Source of the DNA: an uncultured Myxococcales bacterium
GTDB taxonomy: Bacteria; Myxococcota_A; Polyangia; Nannocystales; Nannocystaceae
Assembly: GCA_902826865.1 (NCBI GenBank)
Contig: CADEGN010000024.1
Coordinates: 1 to 45,681, forward strand
DNA length: 45,681 nt
Direction of reading: 5' to 3'
The notes below the pieces were generated by a model that saw only the letters and a program-made list of their open reading frames with translations, was not told where the DNA came from and ran no database searches. Positions 1-8,985 of this stretch are shown here, one piece after another. Made by a program: the position numbers and the translations under genes. The stretch's first letter is position 1. Each line of letters begins with the position of its first letter.

Positions 1-18
1 GCACGGGCACGGGCACGG
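1..18. repeat. GCACGG hexamer x3
   Basis: Three perfect tandem copies of GCACGG open the window, directly before the hairpin at 19-50. The repeat may be the 3' end of a gene that lies outside the window, because short Gly/Thr- or Pro/Val-coding repeats are common at lipoprotein C termini in this genome (compare 21903-21944). No reading frame can be assigned from 18 bases. Confidence 0.6.
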
Positions 19-50
19 AGGAGCGAGACCCCTTACGGGGTCACGCTCCT
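19..50. terminator. Strong hairpin, probable terminator
   Basis: A 14-bp inverted repeat (AGGAGCGAGACCCC pairing with GGGGTCACGCTCCT, one central mismatch) encloses the 4-base loop TTAC. No T tract follows on either strand, so this is not a textbook intrinsic terminator, but stems of this length without U tracts are usual ends of transcription units in high-GC bacteria. It could serve a gene ending to the left of the window, or the metalloprotease gene whose stop lies at 325 on the minus strand. Confidence 0.55.
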
Positions 51-324
51 AGCCGGCGGCGACGAGCTCGGTCCGCTGGCTGACCCCGCCGATCGGCCTC
101 GGCCACAGACGCGCGGTCGCGCGCCATGAACGCGCGGAGCTGATCGGGTGTGGCGCGCAAGCGCACTGGTCGTGAGTCCACCACGCTCGCGCCCTCGCGC
201 GCGGACTGCGAACGGAAGCACGGCAGCGGCGAATCTCGACGATGGGTGTCGGTTGGCAGGATCCCCCATCAAGCAGCTCTTGAGCGAGCGCACGGGTCTC
301 CGCAAGGCCGCTGCGGAAAGGCCC
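51..324. other. Gene-less stretch downstream of the metalloprotease gene
   Basis: Open frames exist on both strands here, but they carry only Arg/Ala/Pro-rich translations with no recognisable motif, which is typical chance coding in high-GC DNA. Apart from the hairpin at 19-50 I see nothing here. Confidence 0.5.
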
Positions 325-3240
325 TCAGGAATTTCGTGAGCGCGCCGGACGCTGCCGCGGATTCGCCCGTCGTCTGCGTCGCAGCAGCGCGATCAATGCC
401 GCGAGCGCGGATCCACCCCAGGGAGCCCTATCGGAGCGGTAGCGGCATACGCAGCCACGATCGACGAGTTCACTATCAGCCGCGCCGTCATCGTCGCCGC
501 CCGACGACTCGGCGCTTGAGTCTTCACCGGAACCGCTGGACTCGCCCTCCCGGTCGCACGCCGCCGAGCAGCCGTCGCCGTCGAGCACGTTTCCGTCATC
601 GCAGCCCTCGGTTGCCTCGAGCACACCGTTGCCGCAGCCTGTCGAAGCATTGGCCGCAACCACGCACAGCGCATCAACGTTCCATCCGCCAAACTCGAGT
701 CCTCCATCGGGGCTCAAAGTGAACGCGACTTGCACGGCCCCGTCGGCCGCCGCTTCGCCCAGCTCGACATCGTGGAAACGCCACTGTCGATCGACGTGGG
801 CAAAGGTGGCGAGATCCTCATCATCACTGGCGAAGTTGCGCCAAACTTCGACGCCATCGGCCTCGATCGCCGCGCGGTCGAAGTAGCCGTCTTCAACCGT
901 GAGCCAGCGCTGGTACTGCAGGCGGATCCCCGTGTATCCAACCGTTGAGATCACCGGGGACGTCGCGGACGAAGGCACGTTCGCGGTGTACAAGCCGTGC
1001 TCCTGCAGCTCCGTGCCCAGCACGACACCATCCGCATCGCCAGCGCTCGCGGGATCTCGGTTGCCCTGCGTGCCGCGCGGCTGACCGACGCTCATGTCAC
1101 CCGAGCGAGCCCAATCGGGCCCGCCGTCGGCGAAACCCGTGCAGTAAAGCGGCACGACGGGACCGACGTAGAATTGGTACCAAGGATCGACCGGGTTGTC
1201 CGGCAGCGCGCGAGTCGCCCCGGTGCCATAGTCGACCTCCACCCGATACTCAATCAATGTACCGGCGGGCTGAGCTGGGACGTCGGCGACCCAGCTGCCG
1301 GCGCTGGCGACCATCGGCACACTGGTGTCCACGCCGCCGCGCGGCCGCCAGTAGAGCACGGGCGTCGCCGCGATCGGGCAATCGGGCCAGGACGGAAGCG
1401 CCAACTGGAGCTCCACGCGTACACCCTGACCAATGCCCGTCGCAGCGACACGCTCGGCACCGATCTCGAGTTGGATCAACCCGTGCGGGCCGTAGGCCGC
1501 GTTGATCTCGCACACATTGGGCGTCCCGTTGGCGAGATTGCCGTCGTCGTCGTCGACCACCAGCGCCTCAAGGTACATCGACGGAATATCGACCGCGCGG
1601 CGGATAGACTCGTACCAAATGTGATCGCTCAGGCCGACACCAACCGCGCGACCGTGCTTGAGGATCAACTGCTCGCGAAGGTCCCAGAGCGCACCGCCGA
1701 TGATCAAGCCTTCTTTGTGCACCTCCCCCTTGCCGTCCGGCCAGCGGTACTCCAACCCAGGTGGATCGAGCTCGCGCAGTGGCGAGTCGTCAAGAAACAG
1801 TCCACGACCCACGCCTGAATCGTCGATCATGGTTGCCGCCAAATAGTCTGCGATACCCTCGCTGAGGCCGGTATCGAAGAACCCGACCCCGGGAATAACC
1901 GACTGTACGTGCACGGAATGGGCGAATTCGTGATAGACGACGTCCGCGATCCTCCCGGTGTTTTCACAATCCGAGCTCGCGCGAAAGAAGTTGATCGTAT
2001 CGCCGTCGGAAAAGGCGTTGCAATCGTCGTCGATATTGACGGTGACCTGGAGTTGGTTGGACAGCCATGGCAAGTCAGGCGCGATCGCAGACACGTACTG
2101 CTTGGCGAGGCCTGCATGGATGAAGGCCGCAAGCTGGGCGTCGACGAACTCGTCGGTGCGGGCGTCCCAGACGAAGGCGTTGCCCGGAATCACCTGAAAC
2201 TGGCTGCTCGCCACCTCGCCCGCCGCATTCTCGACGGCGACGAGCGGTCCGGATGCTGAGTTGATTGCCGTCCCCGGGGTGGTTGTGAACTCAAACGTGC
2301 CGTCGTTCGCAGTCACCAGTGAGATGCCGTCGACGGAGACACCAACCAGGGGTGCGGCAAACTCGGTGCGGCTCGAAACTGGGCGTCGTATCGGGACGTT
2401 GTAGACGATGCCGGCGGTGGCAAACGCGAGCGTCGACCGTCGGGCGACTGGAGTGCCGTTCTCTGCATCCACGTACACAGCGAAACGATCGCGCGGTGAA
2501 TGGGCCTCGACGTCGACGCGGACAACTTCGCGATACTCGATGCCCGATGCATGCCACAGCGGCAATATGACCACCGGACCGGGTGGCCCGGCGACGTGGC
2601 GTCCGGCCGAGAAGTCGCGAGCAACCCAGGCCTGCGCCTGCACCGTGGCGTCCTTCGCGGCGACCGTCCGCGCGCGATGGGGCACGGCAACGTTGGGCAG
2701 TGCATCGGAGACGATGGCGATGAGGCGGTCGGCCTTGAAGCGGAAGCTGATCTGCCCGCCGATGACCTCGCGACCGGAGAACTGCTGAATGAAGCCGACC
2801 GTGCGCAGCGGCGCGCCAGCGACGTCGCTGAGATCGTTACCGACGAGGACAAAGTCGCCCACCGAACTTCCCGGCGCGAGCTCGTCGATATGACGCGCGA
2901 GCAGGGCCTGCGCGTGCGCAGCCGCGCGCGCGGCTGACGTAATCGCGCCTGGCGCGGCAACACCTTCGAGGAGGATCCGCGCAGGCATCGCGCGCACCCC
3001 GTCCCAGGCGATCCATGTTCGACCCAGACCATCCGCGAGGCGGTCGGCGGCGCGAACCATGCGGGCGTCCGGCCCCGCGGCCTGCCACGCCGCCTCACGG
3101 GGGGAGGCGACGCTGCGATCGGTGGCGTCGCGCAGCTCCGAGGCCCGACCTCGGGGCACGACCGCGCCGGCCGAGCGGGTCCAACCGATGGCCAACCCCG
3201 CCGCGAACATCACAAGTGGCACAGACCCCAGAAACTTCAC
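325..3240 (-). CDS. Secreted gluzincin metalloprotease with Cys-rich repeat and MYXO-CTERM-like tail
   Basis: This 971-residue exported zinc protease starts with a signal peptide (MKFLGSVPLVMFAAGL...). Residues 120-260 look like an FTP/PepSY-type propeptide, as in M4 and M36 proteases. The zinc site is HEFAH (His437, Glu438, His441) with the third ligand Glu461 in GLSEGIADY, which is the gluzincin arrangement. The C terminus holds a Myxococcus Cys-rich repeat (CGNGVLEATEGCDDGN), a Ser/Gly/Asp-rich linker, and a MYXO-CTERM-like tail: GCVC, a short hydrophobic stretch, then RRRRR. Such tails are thought to mediate processing and surface anchoring. The gene is divergent from the trypsin-like protease at 3399, with 158 bases between the two starts. 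The peptidase family (M36-like or M4-like) is inferred from motifs, since no search was possible. The substrate is unknown; bulk protein degradation during predation is plausible. Confidence 0.85.
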   Translation of the reverse strand: MKFLGSVPLVMFAAGLAIGWTRSAGAVVPRGRASELRDATDRSVASPREAAWQAAGPDARMVRAADRLADGLGRTWIAWDGVRAMPARILLEGVAAPGAITSAARAAAHAQALLARHIDELAPGSSVGDFVLVGNDLSDVAGAPLRTVGFIQQFSGREVIGGQISFRFKADRLIAIVSDALPNVAVPHRARTVAAKDATVQAQAWVARDFSAGRHVAGPPGPVVILPLWHASGIEYREVVRVDVEAHSPRDRFAVYVDAENGTPVARRSTLAFATAGIVYNVPIRRPVSSRTEFAAPLVGVSVDGISLVTANDGTFEFTTTPGTAINSASGPLVAVENAAGEVASSQFQVIPGNAFVWDARTDEFVDAQLAAFIHAGLAKQYVSAIAPDLPWLSNQLQVTVNIDDDCNAFSDGDTINFFRASSDCENTGRIADVVYHEFAHSVHVQSVIPGVGFFDTGLSEGIADYLAATMIDDSGVGRGLFLDDSPLRELDPPGLEYRWPDGKGEVHKEGLIIGGALWDLREQLILKHGRAVGVGLSDHIWYESIRRAVDIPSMYLEALVVDDDDGNLANGTPNVCEINAAYGPHGLIQLEIGAERVAATGIGQGVRVELQLALPSWPDCPIAATPVLYWRPRGGVDTSVPMVASAGSWVADVPAQPAGTLIEYRVEVDYGTGATRALPDNPVDPWYQFYVGPVVPLYCTGFADGGPDWARSGDMSVGQPRGTQGNRDPASAGDADGVVLGTELQEHGLYTANVPSSATSPVISTVGYTGIRLQYQRWLTVEDGYFDRAAIEADGVEVWRNFASDDEDLATFAHVDRQWRFHDVELGEAAADGAVQVAFTLSPDGGLEFGGWNVDALCVVAANASTGCGNGVLEATEGCDDGNVLDGDGCSAACDREGESSGSGEDSSAESSGGDDDGAADSELVDRGCVCRYRSDRAPWGGSALAALIALLRRRRRANPRQRPARSRNS

Positions 3241-3398
3241 AAAACGAAGATAGCCGAGCTCGTCTTCGAGGGGATGTGGAACTGCAACGGATTCCCGGAG
3301 CGCCTACCGCGCCAAGTGTTTGGGGCATGGCAATCCGGTGTGCTTGACCGCATCTACGATCCAGGAGGCTCGCCCCTCGAGCCCATCGAGGTCTCTGC

Positions 3399-4343
3399 TT
3401 GGCCCCCCTCGCCGTCGTTTTCATGTCTCTCCTGGCGTCGAGCCCGCTGGCGTCCGCCGGACCACTCCGAGTTCCGGAGCCGGCTGCAACGCCGATCGTC
3501 GGGGGTGAACCAACCGGGGACGGTGCCTACGAGTCGGTCGTGGCGCTGATCTCCGACGGCCACCCCTTCTGCACGGGAACTGCCGTGGCGCCGCGACTCG
3601 TGCTCACCGCGGCCCACTGCGTCATCGACGTCCGTCGCCTCCGTGACCTCGAGGTCATCGCCGGTGCAAGCGTCTTGTCGGGGCGACGGCTCGACGTCGC
3701 CGCCATCGGGTTCACGCCCGAGTACGACCCGGTTCCAACCCATGTGGACGTCCACGACTTCGGTTATGTCTTGCTCGCTGAGGACTTCTCACCACGCGAC
3801 GGATTCGTCTCTCTGATCGCTGCGCCCGAGGAATGGGACGAGGTGATGCAACCGGGCCAGGTGATCACGCTGGTGGGATACGGCGAGGATCCGACCGTGT
3901 CCGGATACTTCCGTGGATCGGGGATCAAGCGGATGGTGGAGACCACCATCCGCCAACTCACTCCCCAAGGCCTGGAGTTCTTCGCCGGCGGCGCCCAGCT
4001 CGATTCATGCGACGGGGACTCGGGAGGCCCGGCGTTCGCGCGTGTCTCCGACGGCACGCGACGACTCATCGGGGTGACGTCACGCGGGTCCGAACCGTGT
4101 GGTGATGGGGGCTACTACGGGGTGCCCTACGCCGCGGCGTGTTGGTTGCGCGACGAAACCGGCATCGATCTGACCGCGCCGGGCTGCGAACAGTGCGACT
4201 GCATCGACACCGCCCCACCCGCCGACAACGGGTGCGGCGTGGCCGATGATCGTTCAGCACGCGGCATGATCGCGCTCGTGGTCGTGGTGCTCGGCTCGTG
4301 GACTCGACGCCGACGTCGCTCGTGCACATCCCAGGAATCGTGA
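3399..4343 (+). CDS. Trypsin-like serine protease (S1) with MYXO-CTERM-like tail
   Basis: A 314-residue exported S1 protease. The N terminus LAPLAVVFMSLLASS with ASA-G is a signal peptide. IVGGEP is the activation-cleavage site at residue 33, preceded by a short propeptide. The catalytic triad is visible: His73 in TAAHC, Asp120 in VHDFGYVLL, and Ser208 in CDGDSGGP. The C terminus carries CEQCDC, a linker, then NGCG, a hydrophobic helix and RRRRR, which is a MYXO-CTERM-like anchor. The start is uncertain: an in-frame stop lies at 3345-3347, and the only later start codons are TTG 3399 and ATG 3423, the latter leaving a very short signal. A perfect AGGAGG at 3363-3368 is too far upstream for either. 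The gene ends 19 bases from the convergent kinase gene. Like the divergent metalloprotease, it is probably a surface or secreted digestive enzyme. Confidence 0.88.
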   Translation: MAPLAVVFMSLLASSPLASAGPLRVPEPAATPIVGGEPTGDGAYESVVALISDGHPFCTGTAVAPRLVLTAAHCVIDVRRLRDLEVIAGASVLSGRRLDVAAIGFTPEYDPVPTHVDVHDFGYVLLAEDFSPRDGFVSLIAAPEEWDEVMQPGQVITLVGYGEDPTVSGYFRGSGIKRMVETTIRQLTPQGLEFFAGGAQLDSCDGDSGGPAFARVSDGTRRLIGVTSRGSEPCGDGGYYGVPYAAACWLRDETGIDLTAPGCEQCDCIDTAPPADNGCGVADDRSARGMIALVVVVLGSWTRRRRRSCTSQES

Positions 4344-4362
4344 GCGGCACGTTCGAGGCGGC

Positions 4363-7320
4363 CTACGCACGTGGGCGTTCGGCGAGCCACGCAGCAATTT
4401 CCAGCGCCGCGATGAGCTCGCGCGGTTCCATCCCGCCGGCAAGCAGCGGTTGCCACGCGAGCGAGATTTCGCGGCGGACCCGGCCTCGCTGATGCATGGC
4501 ATCAGCGATCTTCGCCGCCGTGAGGTGGCTGCGGGCCCGATCGCGCGGTCGCGCGGCAGGGCTGAGTGTGTAGCTGGCCAGCGCGGCGTCGCTGGCGACC
4601 TGCGCCTCGCGTTGCCGACCCATGGACAGAAGAAGGTTGGCGAGCGAGGTCTGCTCCCAGCCGAGCCGATCGTAGTCGACTGGATCTTGCTCGAGCAGCG
4701 CGGCGATCGAGGCGCGCCACATGTCCGCTGCTTCGTCCTTGCGGTCGAGGGCGGCGAGAGAACGCGCGCGGATCGACCTTGCGGTCTCGAGCTCGCGCTC
4801 CGGCATGCCGCGGCCAAGCTCGAGCGCGGTGTCGGCCGCCGCCAAGGCCTCCGCGTAGGCGCCGCGTTGCAAGTGGCGGTTCGCCAGGTTCTGGTAGCTT
4901 TGCGTGACGTTGCGGTTCCCCGGGCCAAGGACCCGGCGAAAATCCTCGGCGACGAGCTCGAGCATCGCGATCGCCTGGGTCTCATTGCCCAATGCCGCCA
5001 GGGCCAGGGCCAGGTTGCCGCGTGTGTACGGGATGCTTGGGCTGTCGGCTCTGCCTTGGGCTTGGAGCAACTCGAGCGCCCGACGAAACGCCCGCTCACC
5101 TTCGGCCGGGCGATCCAGCTGGACACTGGCCGCACCGATGAGGTTCTCAGCGGCGACGAGCTCGAGGTTGTCGCTGCCGTACAACTGCTCGACCTCTGCC
5201 CGAGCTTTGGTGGCGAGCTCGAGGGCCGCCTTGGGTTGGTAGGCGCGCAGGTGCCCCTCCGCGACGGCCGTCAACAGTCGGGGGTGAATCGCGCTCGTTT
5301 CCGGGGCGAGCTTGAGGGCCTCCGTAAGGAGCGCGACCGCAGTGGCCTCGTCTCCGAGCGCGCGGGCGATCGTCGCCGCGACCAAGCGATTCTCCGCCAC
5401 GGCGACCGAATCGGAAGGATCCGTCATCGCATCGGCGTGGCGAACCCAGCCGCCAGCCTCCGATTGGCGCCCCTGCTCCACCAGGACGCGCGCGAGGTTC
5501 AGCGCCGCGTTGCGGCCGACTCGCCGATCGCCTGCTCTCGCCGCCTCAAAGTACGCACGCTCAAACTGCTGACCAGCCTCATCAATCCGTGCAGCGTGGT
5601 AGATCGTCACCCCGAGAACCAAGCGGGCATCCGCGGTGAGAGACGCGATAGCGAGCGGTTCGATGCGGTCGAGCAACGCCTGGGCGCGTGACAGCGTGCC
5701 TTCGTCGGGGCCGAACTCCATCTCGGCACGCGTGTCGGCCACTGCGCGGCGGAGCTCAGCCACGAGCGATCGATCGGCTCCGCTAGGATCGTATGAAGGC
5801 ACTACTTCGCGGCACTCGTCGGGCCGAGGAAGCGCATCGGCTGCGCGAGTTGCCCACGCCACCGTCTCGGCCTCGGCACGCAACAGTCGCTCGACAAAGA
5901 CATCTAGCTCCTGTCCATGCTGGGCCAAGCAGCGGATGCGAGCGGCACCGACGTCCGGATCACCCAGACAGGCACTCGCAACCTCCTGCTGCCACGCGAA
6001 GATATCGGCATCCAGCGCGGCTTCCACGTTCGCGAGCGCCTGGGCCGCACGTGTCGGAGCAGCGGCTTCAAACGTGCGGCTGACATCGTCCCTCACGTCC
6101 GGGCTCCATGCGATGGTGAGCTCGGCGGCATCGCGCTCACATGCGCTGGTCCGTGCCAGTGGGTCGCCGCGGGTGATGGCGATCGCCGCCACGAGGGTGC
6201 CCACGGCCACGAGCGGCCCGGCGGCACGCAAACGTGGAGCCGTCAGCGCGGCGACGAGTGCGTCCATATCGGGGAAACGTTGCGCAGGGGATTTGGCGAG
6301 GCCGCGACGGAGCGCGCGGCCGATCGAAGTCGGGATCGGACGTGGGCCGGGCCGGGGCCGCAACGCCTGGTCACGCCCAAACCCTGGCGTTCCAACGCCC
6401 TCGATCGCGAAGGGATGGGCACTCGACAGCGCTTCCCAGAGCGCCACACAAAAGGAGTACTGATCGGCGCGAGCATCTGCGCGCGCGCCTGCCTGCACCT
6501 CGGGCGCCATGTATGCCGGCGTGCCGACGAGGCTAGTTCCGAGCGAGTCGCAATCCGAATCGCCCGTGCCGACGGCGGCGCCCAACAGCGACGCAAGCCC
6601 GAAGTCCACCACGCGAGCGCGGTGGTCGGGCCCGACCAAGACGTTGTGCGGCTTGAAATCGCGATGCACCACACCCGCGGCGTGGGCGGCCGCAAGTGCA
6701 CGCGCCGCCCCGATGTAGCAGTCGAGGATCTCCGAGAGCGTACGGCCCGGCGCCCGCTGCCATCGCACGAGCGGTGGTCCGTCAACCAGCTCCATGACGA
6801 GCGCATCGCCGTCGTCGTCGCGAACGACCTCCAAGACGGCGACCACATTCGGATGCGACAACCTCGCGAGCGCGCGCGCCTCGCCCTCGAGCTTGACGGC
6901 TTGCTCGCGAAGCTCGGCGTGCAAGCGCTTGATCGCGACCATGCGATCGAGTTCTGGGTCGTGGGCCGACCACACTTCACCCATGCCGCCGGCGCCGAGG
7001 CGGGCTTGCACGCGATAGCGTCCGATCAACGCACCCGGCCGAACCGACCCACGACCAGCCCCTGAACCGTTGGCGACCGACGCCGGGTCGATCGCTCGGG
7101 CCACCATGGCCATGAACTGCCGACAGGCCTCGCAGTCGGCGGCGTGCTCGCGTACGCGTGCCGCTGTTTCCGGCTCGGCAACGCCCTGCAGGACGTCGAG
7201 CACTTCGGTTTCGTCGAGATGGGCCAAGGTCGGTAACGGGACGTTGTGACGACGATCACCGCCGCGCAACGCGACGGGCACGGACCACCGTAGCCGACGC
7301 CCGCCGACCCGGGAATCCAC
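4363..7320 (-). CDS. Ser/Thr protein kinase with N-terminal anti-sigma zinc finger, TM segment and TPR-rich C terminus
   Basis: Domains in order (985 residues from GTG 7320): a zinc-finger anti-sigma (ZAS) motif His59-x3-Cys63-x2-Cys66; a complete Hanks-type kinase with glycine loop LGAGGMGEVW (108-117), VAIK Lys131, HRDFKPHN (Asp221, Asn226), DFG (Asp239) and APE (near 273); a single hydrophobic segment near 376-393; then about 580 residues of TPR-like helical repeats rich in Ala, Leu and Arg. The kinase appears active by its residues. The gene is divergent from a sigma factor 48 bases away. In zinc-binding anti-sigma proteins, HxxxCxxC contacts the sigma factor, so this protein may bind or regulate its neighbour; that is inference. 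The start is uncertain: GTG 7281 is an alternative that keeps the whole finger. TPR-bearing kinases of this layout are frequent in myxobacteria. Confidence 0.9.
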   Translation of the reverse strand: MDSRVGGRRLRWSVPVALRGGDRRHNVPLPTLAHLDETEVLDVLQGVAEPETAARVREHAADCEACRQFMAMVARAIDPASVANGSGAGRGSVRPGALIGRYRVQARLGAGGMGEVWSAHDPELDRMVAIKRLHAELREQAVKLEGEARALARLSHPNVVAVLEVVRDDDGDALVMELVDGPPLVRWQRAPGRTLSEILDCYIGAARALAAAHAAGVVHRDFKPHNVLVGPDHRARVVDFGLASLLGAAVGTGDSDCDSLGTSLVGTPAYMAPEVQAGARADARADQYSFCVALWEALSSAHPFAIEGVGTPGFGRDQALRPRPGPRPIPTSIGRALRRGLAKSPAQRFPDMDALVAALTAPRLRAAGPLVAVGTLVAAIAITRGDPLARTSACERDAAELTIAWSPDVRDDVSRTFEAAAPTRAAQALANVEAALDADIFAWQQEVASACLGDPDVGAARIRCLAQHGQELDVFVERLLRAEAETVAWATRAADALPRPDECREVVPSYDPSGADRSLVAELRRAVADTRAEMEFGPDEGTLSRAQALLDRIEPLAIASLTADARLVLGVTIYHAARIDEAGQQFERAYFEAARAGDRRVGRNAALNLARVLVEQGRQSEAGGWVRHADAMTDPSDSVAVAENRLVAATIARALGDEATAVALLTEALKLAPETSAIHPRLLTAVAEGHLRAYQPKAALELATKARAEVEQLYGSDNLELVAAENLIGAASVQLDRPAEGERAFRRALELLQAQGRADSPSIPYTRGNLALALAALGNETQAIAMLELVAEDFRRVLGPGNRNVTQSYQNLANRHLQRGAYAEALAAADTALELGRGMPERELETARSIRARSLAALDRKDEAADMWRASIAALLEQDPVDYDRLGWEQTSLANLLLSMGRQREAQVASDAALASYTLSPAARPRDRARSHLTAAKIADAMHQRGRVRREISLAWQPLLAGGMEPRELIAALEIAAWLAERPRA

Positions 7321-7368
7321 GCGCGCCGCGCGGCAGCGTGTGCGGGCTCGCGCCCCGGCAGCGCTGCG

Positions 7369-8286
7369 GTGCGTTCGACGGTGCTACGTTTGAAGGCGGT
7401 GACCCCCGCACCGGAGCTCCGCGCCGCATTCCTCGCCAGTGCGGGCTCCGACGCCGCGCGCTGGTCCGCCGTGCCGACGCTCGACGACGCACTCGCGCGG
7501 TTGTGGGCGCTTGCCTGCGCGGCACTGCCTACCCTGCCGATGACGCCCGGAGGTTTCGCCACCCATCTCGCCCGGCACGCTGCCCCCCATTGCACCAACG
7601 TCGACGAACTCGCCCAACTCGACGGTGCCGCACTTGCGCTCGCCTATGCCTGTGTCGAGCGGCTTCCCGGGGCCGACGCTGAGTTCTTTGCTCGCCACGA
7701 TCGCGACATCAACATCGCCCTCGCGCGCTCGGGGCTCGACCAACACGCGATCGACGACGTGCGGCAGATCGTCTGCAGCAAGCTCCTCGGCCCCGAGGGT
7801 CGCTTGAGCCGCTATAGCGGCCGCGGCGAGCTCGGCAACTGGGTGCGTGCCGTGACCGTTCGTGAGGCACTCACGTGGCGTCGCCGGCAGCCCACCCGCG
7901 AGATTCCGGTGGCCGATCCGATCTCGCTCGCGCTTCCTGGCAGCGATCCGGAGCTCTCGTTCATCAAGGCGGCGTACCGCGACGAATTGACCGAGGCGCT
8001 ACGCGAGGCGATCACCGCCCTCGATCCCCAAGATCGCGCGCTCCTGCGCAACCGCTACACCGACGGCCTCACCCTCGAGCAGCTCGCCGCGGTGCATGGC
8101 GTGCACCGAGCCACCGCCGCGCGCTGGCTGGCGACCGTACGCGAGCAGTTGCTGCGATCGATACAGCGCTACCTCCGCGACAAGCTCGGGCTGCGGCCCG
8201 ACGAGTTCGCGTCCATTGTTGACTTCGTGCGCAGCCGGCTCGACATCACGCTCGGCGTGCTGATGACCCATCCGCCATCGAGATGA
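7369..8286 (+). CDS. Sigma-70 family RNA polymerase sigma factor, Myxococcales-type
   Basis: A 305-residue ECF-like sigma factor. Region 2 lies around residues 120-165 (DDVRQIVCSKLL, then YSGRGELGNWVRAVTVREAL). Region 4 lies around 205-265, with ALDPQDRALLRNRYTDGLT and a helix-turn-helix in LEQLAAVHGVHRATAARWL. A long N-terminal helical extension of about 110 residues precedes region 2. This layout matches the sigma family described as restricted to Myxococcales (TIGR03001), which is recalled rather than searched. The start is uncertain: GTG at 7369, 7381 and 7399 are all in frame and none has a good ribosome-binding site. It lies head to head with a kinase carrying an anti-sigma-type zinc finger, so the two are likely a regulatory pair. 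The promoters it reads cannot be told from this window. Confidence 0.85.
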   Translation: MRSTVLRLKAVTPAPELRAAFLASAGSDAARWSAVPTLDDALARLWALACAALPTLPMTPGGFATHLARHAAPHCTNVDELAQLDGAALALAYACVERLPGADAEFFARHDRDINIALARSGLDQHAIDDVRQIVCSKLLGPEGRLSRYSGRGELGNWVRAVTVREALTWRRRQPTREIPVADPISLALPGSDPELSFIKAAYRDELTEALREAITALDPQDRALLRNRYTDGLTLEQLAAVHGVHRATAARWLATVREQLLRSIQRYLRDKLGLRPDEFASIVDFVRSRLDITLGVLMTHPPSR

Positions 8287-8985
8287 GCCTCCCGCCCATC
8301 GGCGTCGAAACTCGACCCCCGACCGTGCAGCGGGGGAACGCGAATCAACGCCAGGTTCGCCGATGAGGCAGCGCTTCCAATCTTCGCCTCGCGTCGAGAA
8401 ACTTTTCCGCACTGACGAGCGCTGAGGAACCGGTCTGTAGCCTCGCGGCACAAGCTCTCGTTCAGCATGAGCTGTCACCGTCGCCGACGCTGCAGAGAAT
8501 AGATCTGGGAACGTTGTACCGAGCCGAGCCTCTTGAGCCCGATGTGCATGTCCGCAGCTCCGAGTTTGAGGGTATGCCGCGCTTCGGTATGCGAATGGCA
8601 ACTGGGTAGGAGCAGTAGGAGCAGAAGGGAAAATCCCCACGTACGAATCCTATGCCGGGCTAGGACGTCGGGCCGAGCGATCGAATCGACCGATGGACCA
8701 GCAGGTGAGGGCTGAGGGGCGCGAATCGTTGACCGATTCGAGAAACATTGCAGAGGCTTATGTGCGCCAACCCGCGACCGAATAGCATGCGTTGAATCGG
8801 CAGCTTGGACAGGCACCGCCGGACACGGCCCTTGGCGGGACTCCGCGAGAGCCGTCGTCGCTCCGTCGCTTTCGTGCGCACCATTTCACTCTCTCTAAAA
8901 AGTGCGTCGATTAACAATCGTTAGCGACTTGACGTGGCTCTGGGACTCGCAGAACGTATCTTCGTCTCGATTGGGGTACTGAGAA
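8287..8985. other. 700-base gene-less stretch, less GC-rich than its surroundings
   Basis: No convincing gene is seen. A weak hairpin (CCCCCG at 8316-8321 with CGGGGG at 8331-8336) could end the sigma-factor transcript. On the minus strand around 8560-8660 a frame encodes a lipoprotein-signal-like stretch (WGFSLLLLLLLPSC) with no usable start codon nearby. The right end (8881-8985) is clearly richer in A and T and holds TAACAATCGTTA and a possible promoter for the nuclease-like gene. Confidence 0.5.
8912..8957 (+). promoter_or_regulatory. Possible promoter with adjoining inverted repeat for the nuclease-like gene
   Basis: A candidate -35 box TTGACG (8929-8934) is followed after 17 bases by a poor -10 box GAACGT (8952-8957), 28 bases before the ATG at 8986. 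Immediately upstream, TAAC-AATC-GTTA (8912-8923) is a short inverted repeat that could be an operator. The -10 box matches consensus only at the conserved A2 and T6, so this is tentative. Confidence 0.25.
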
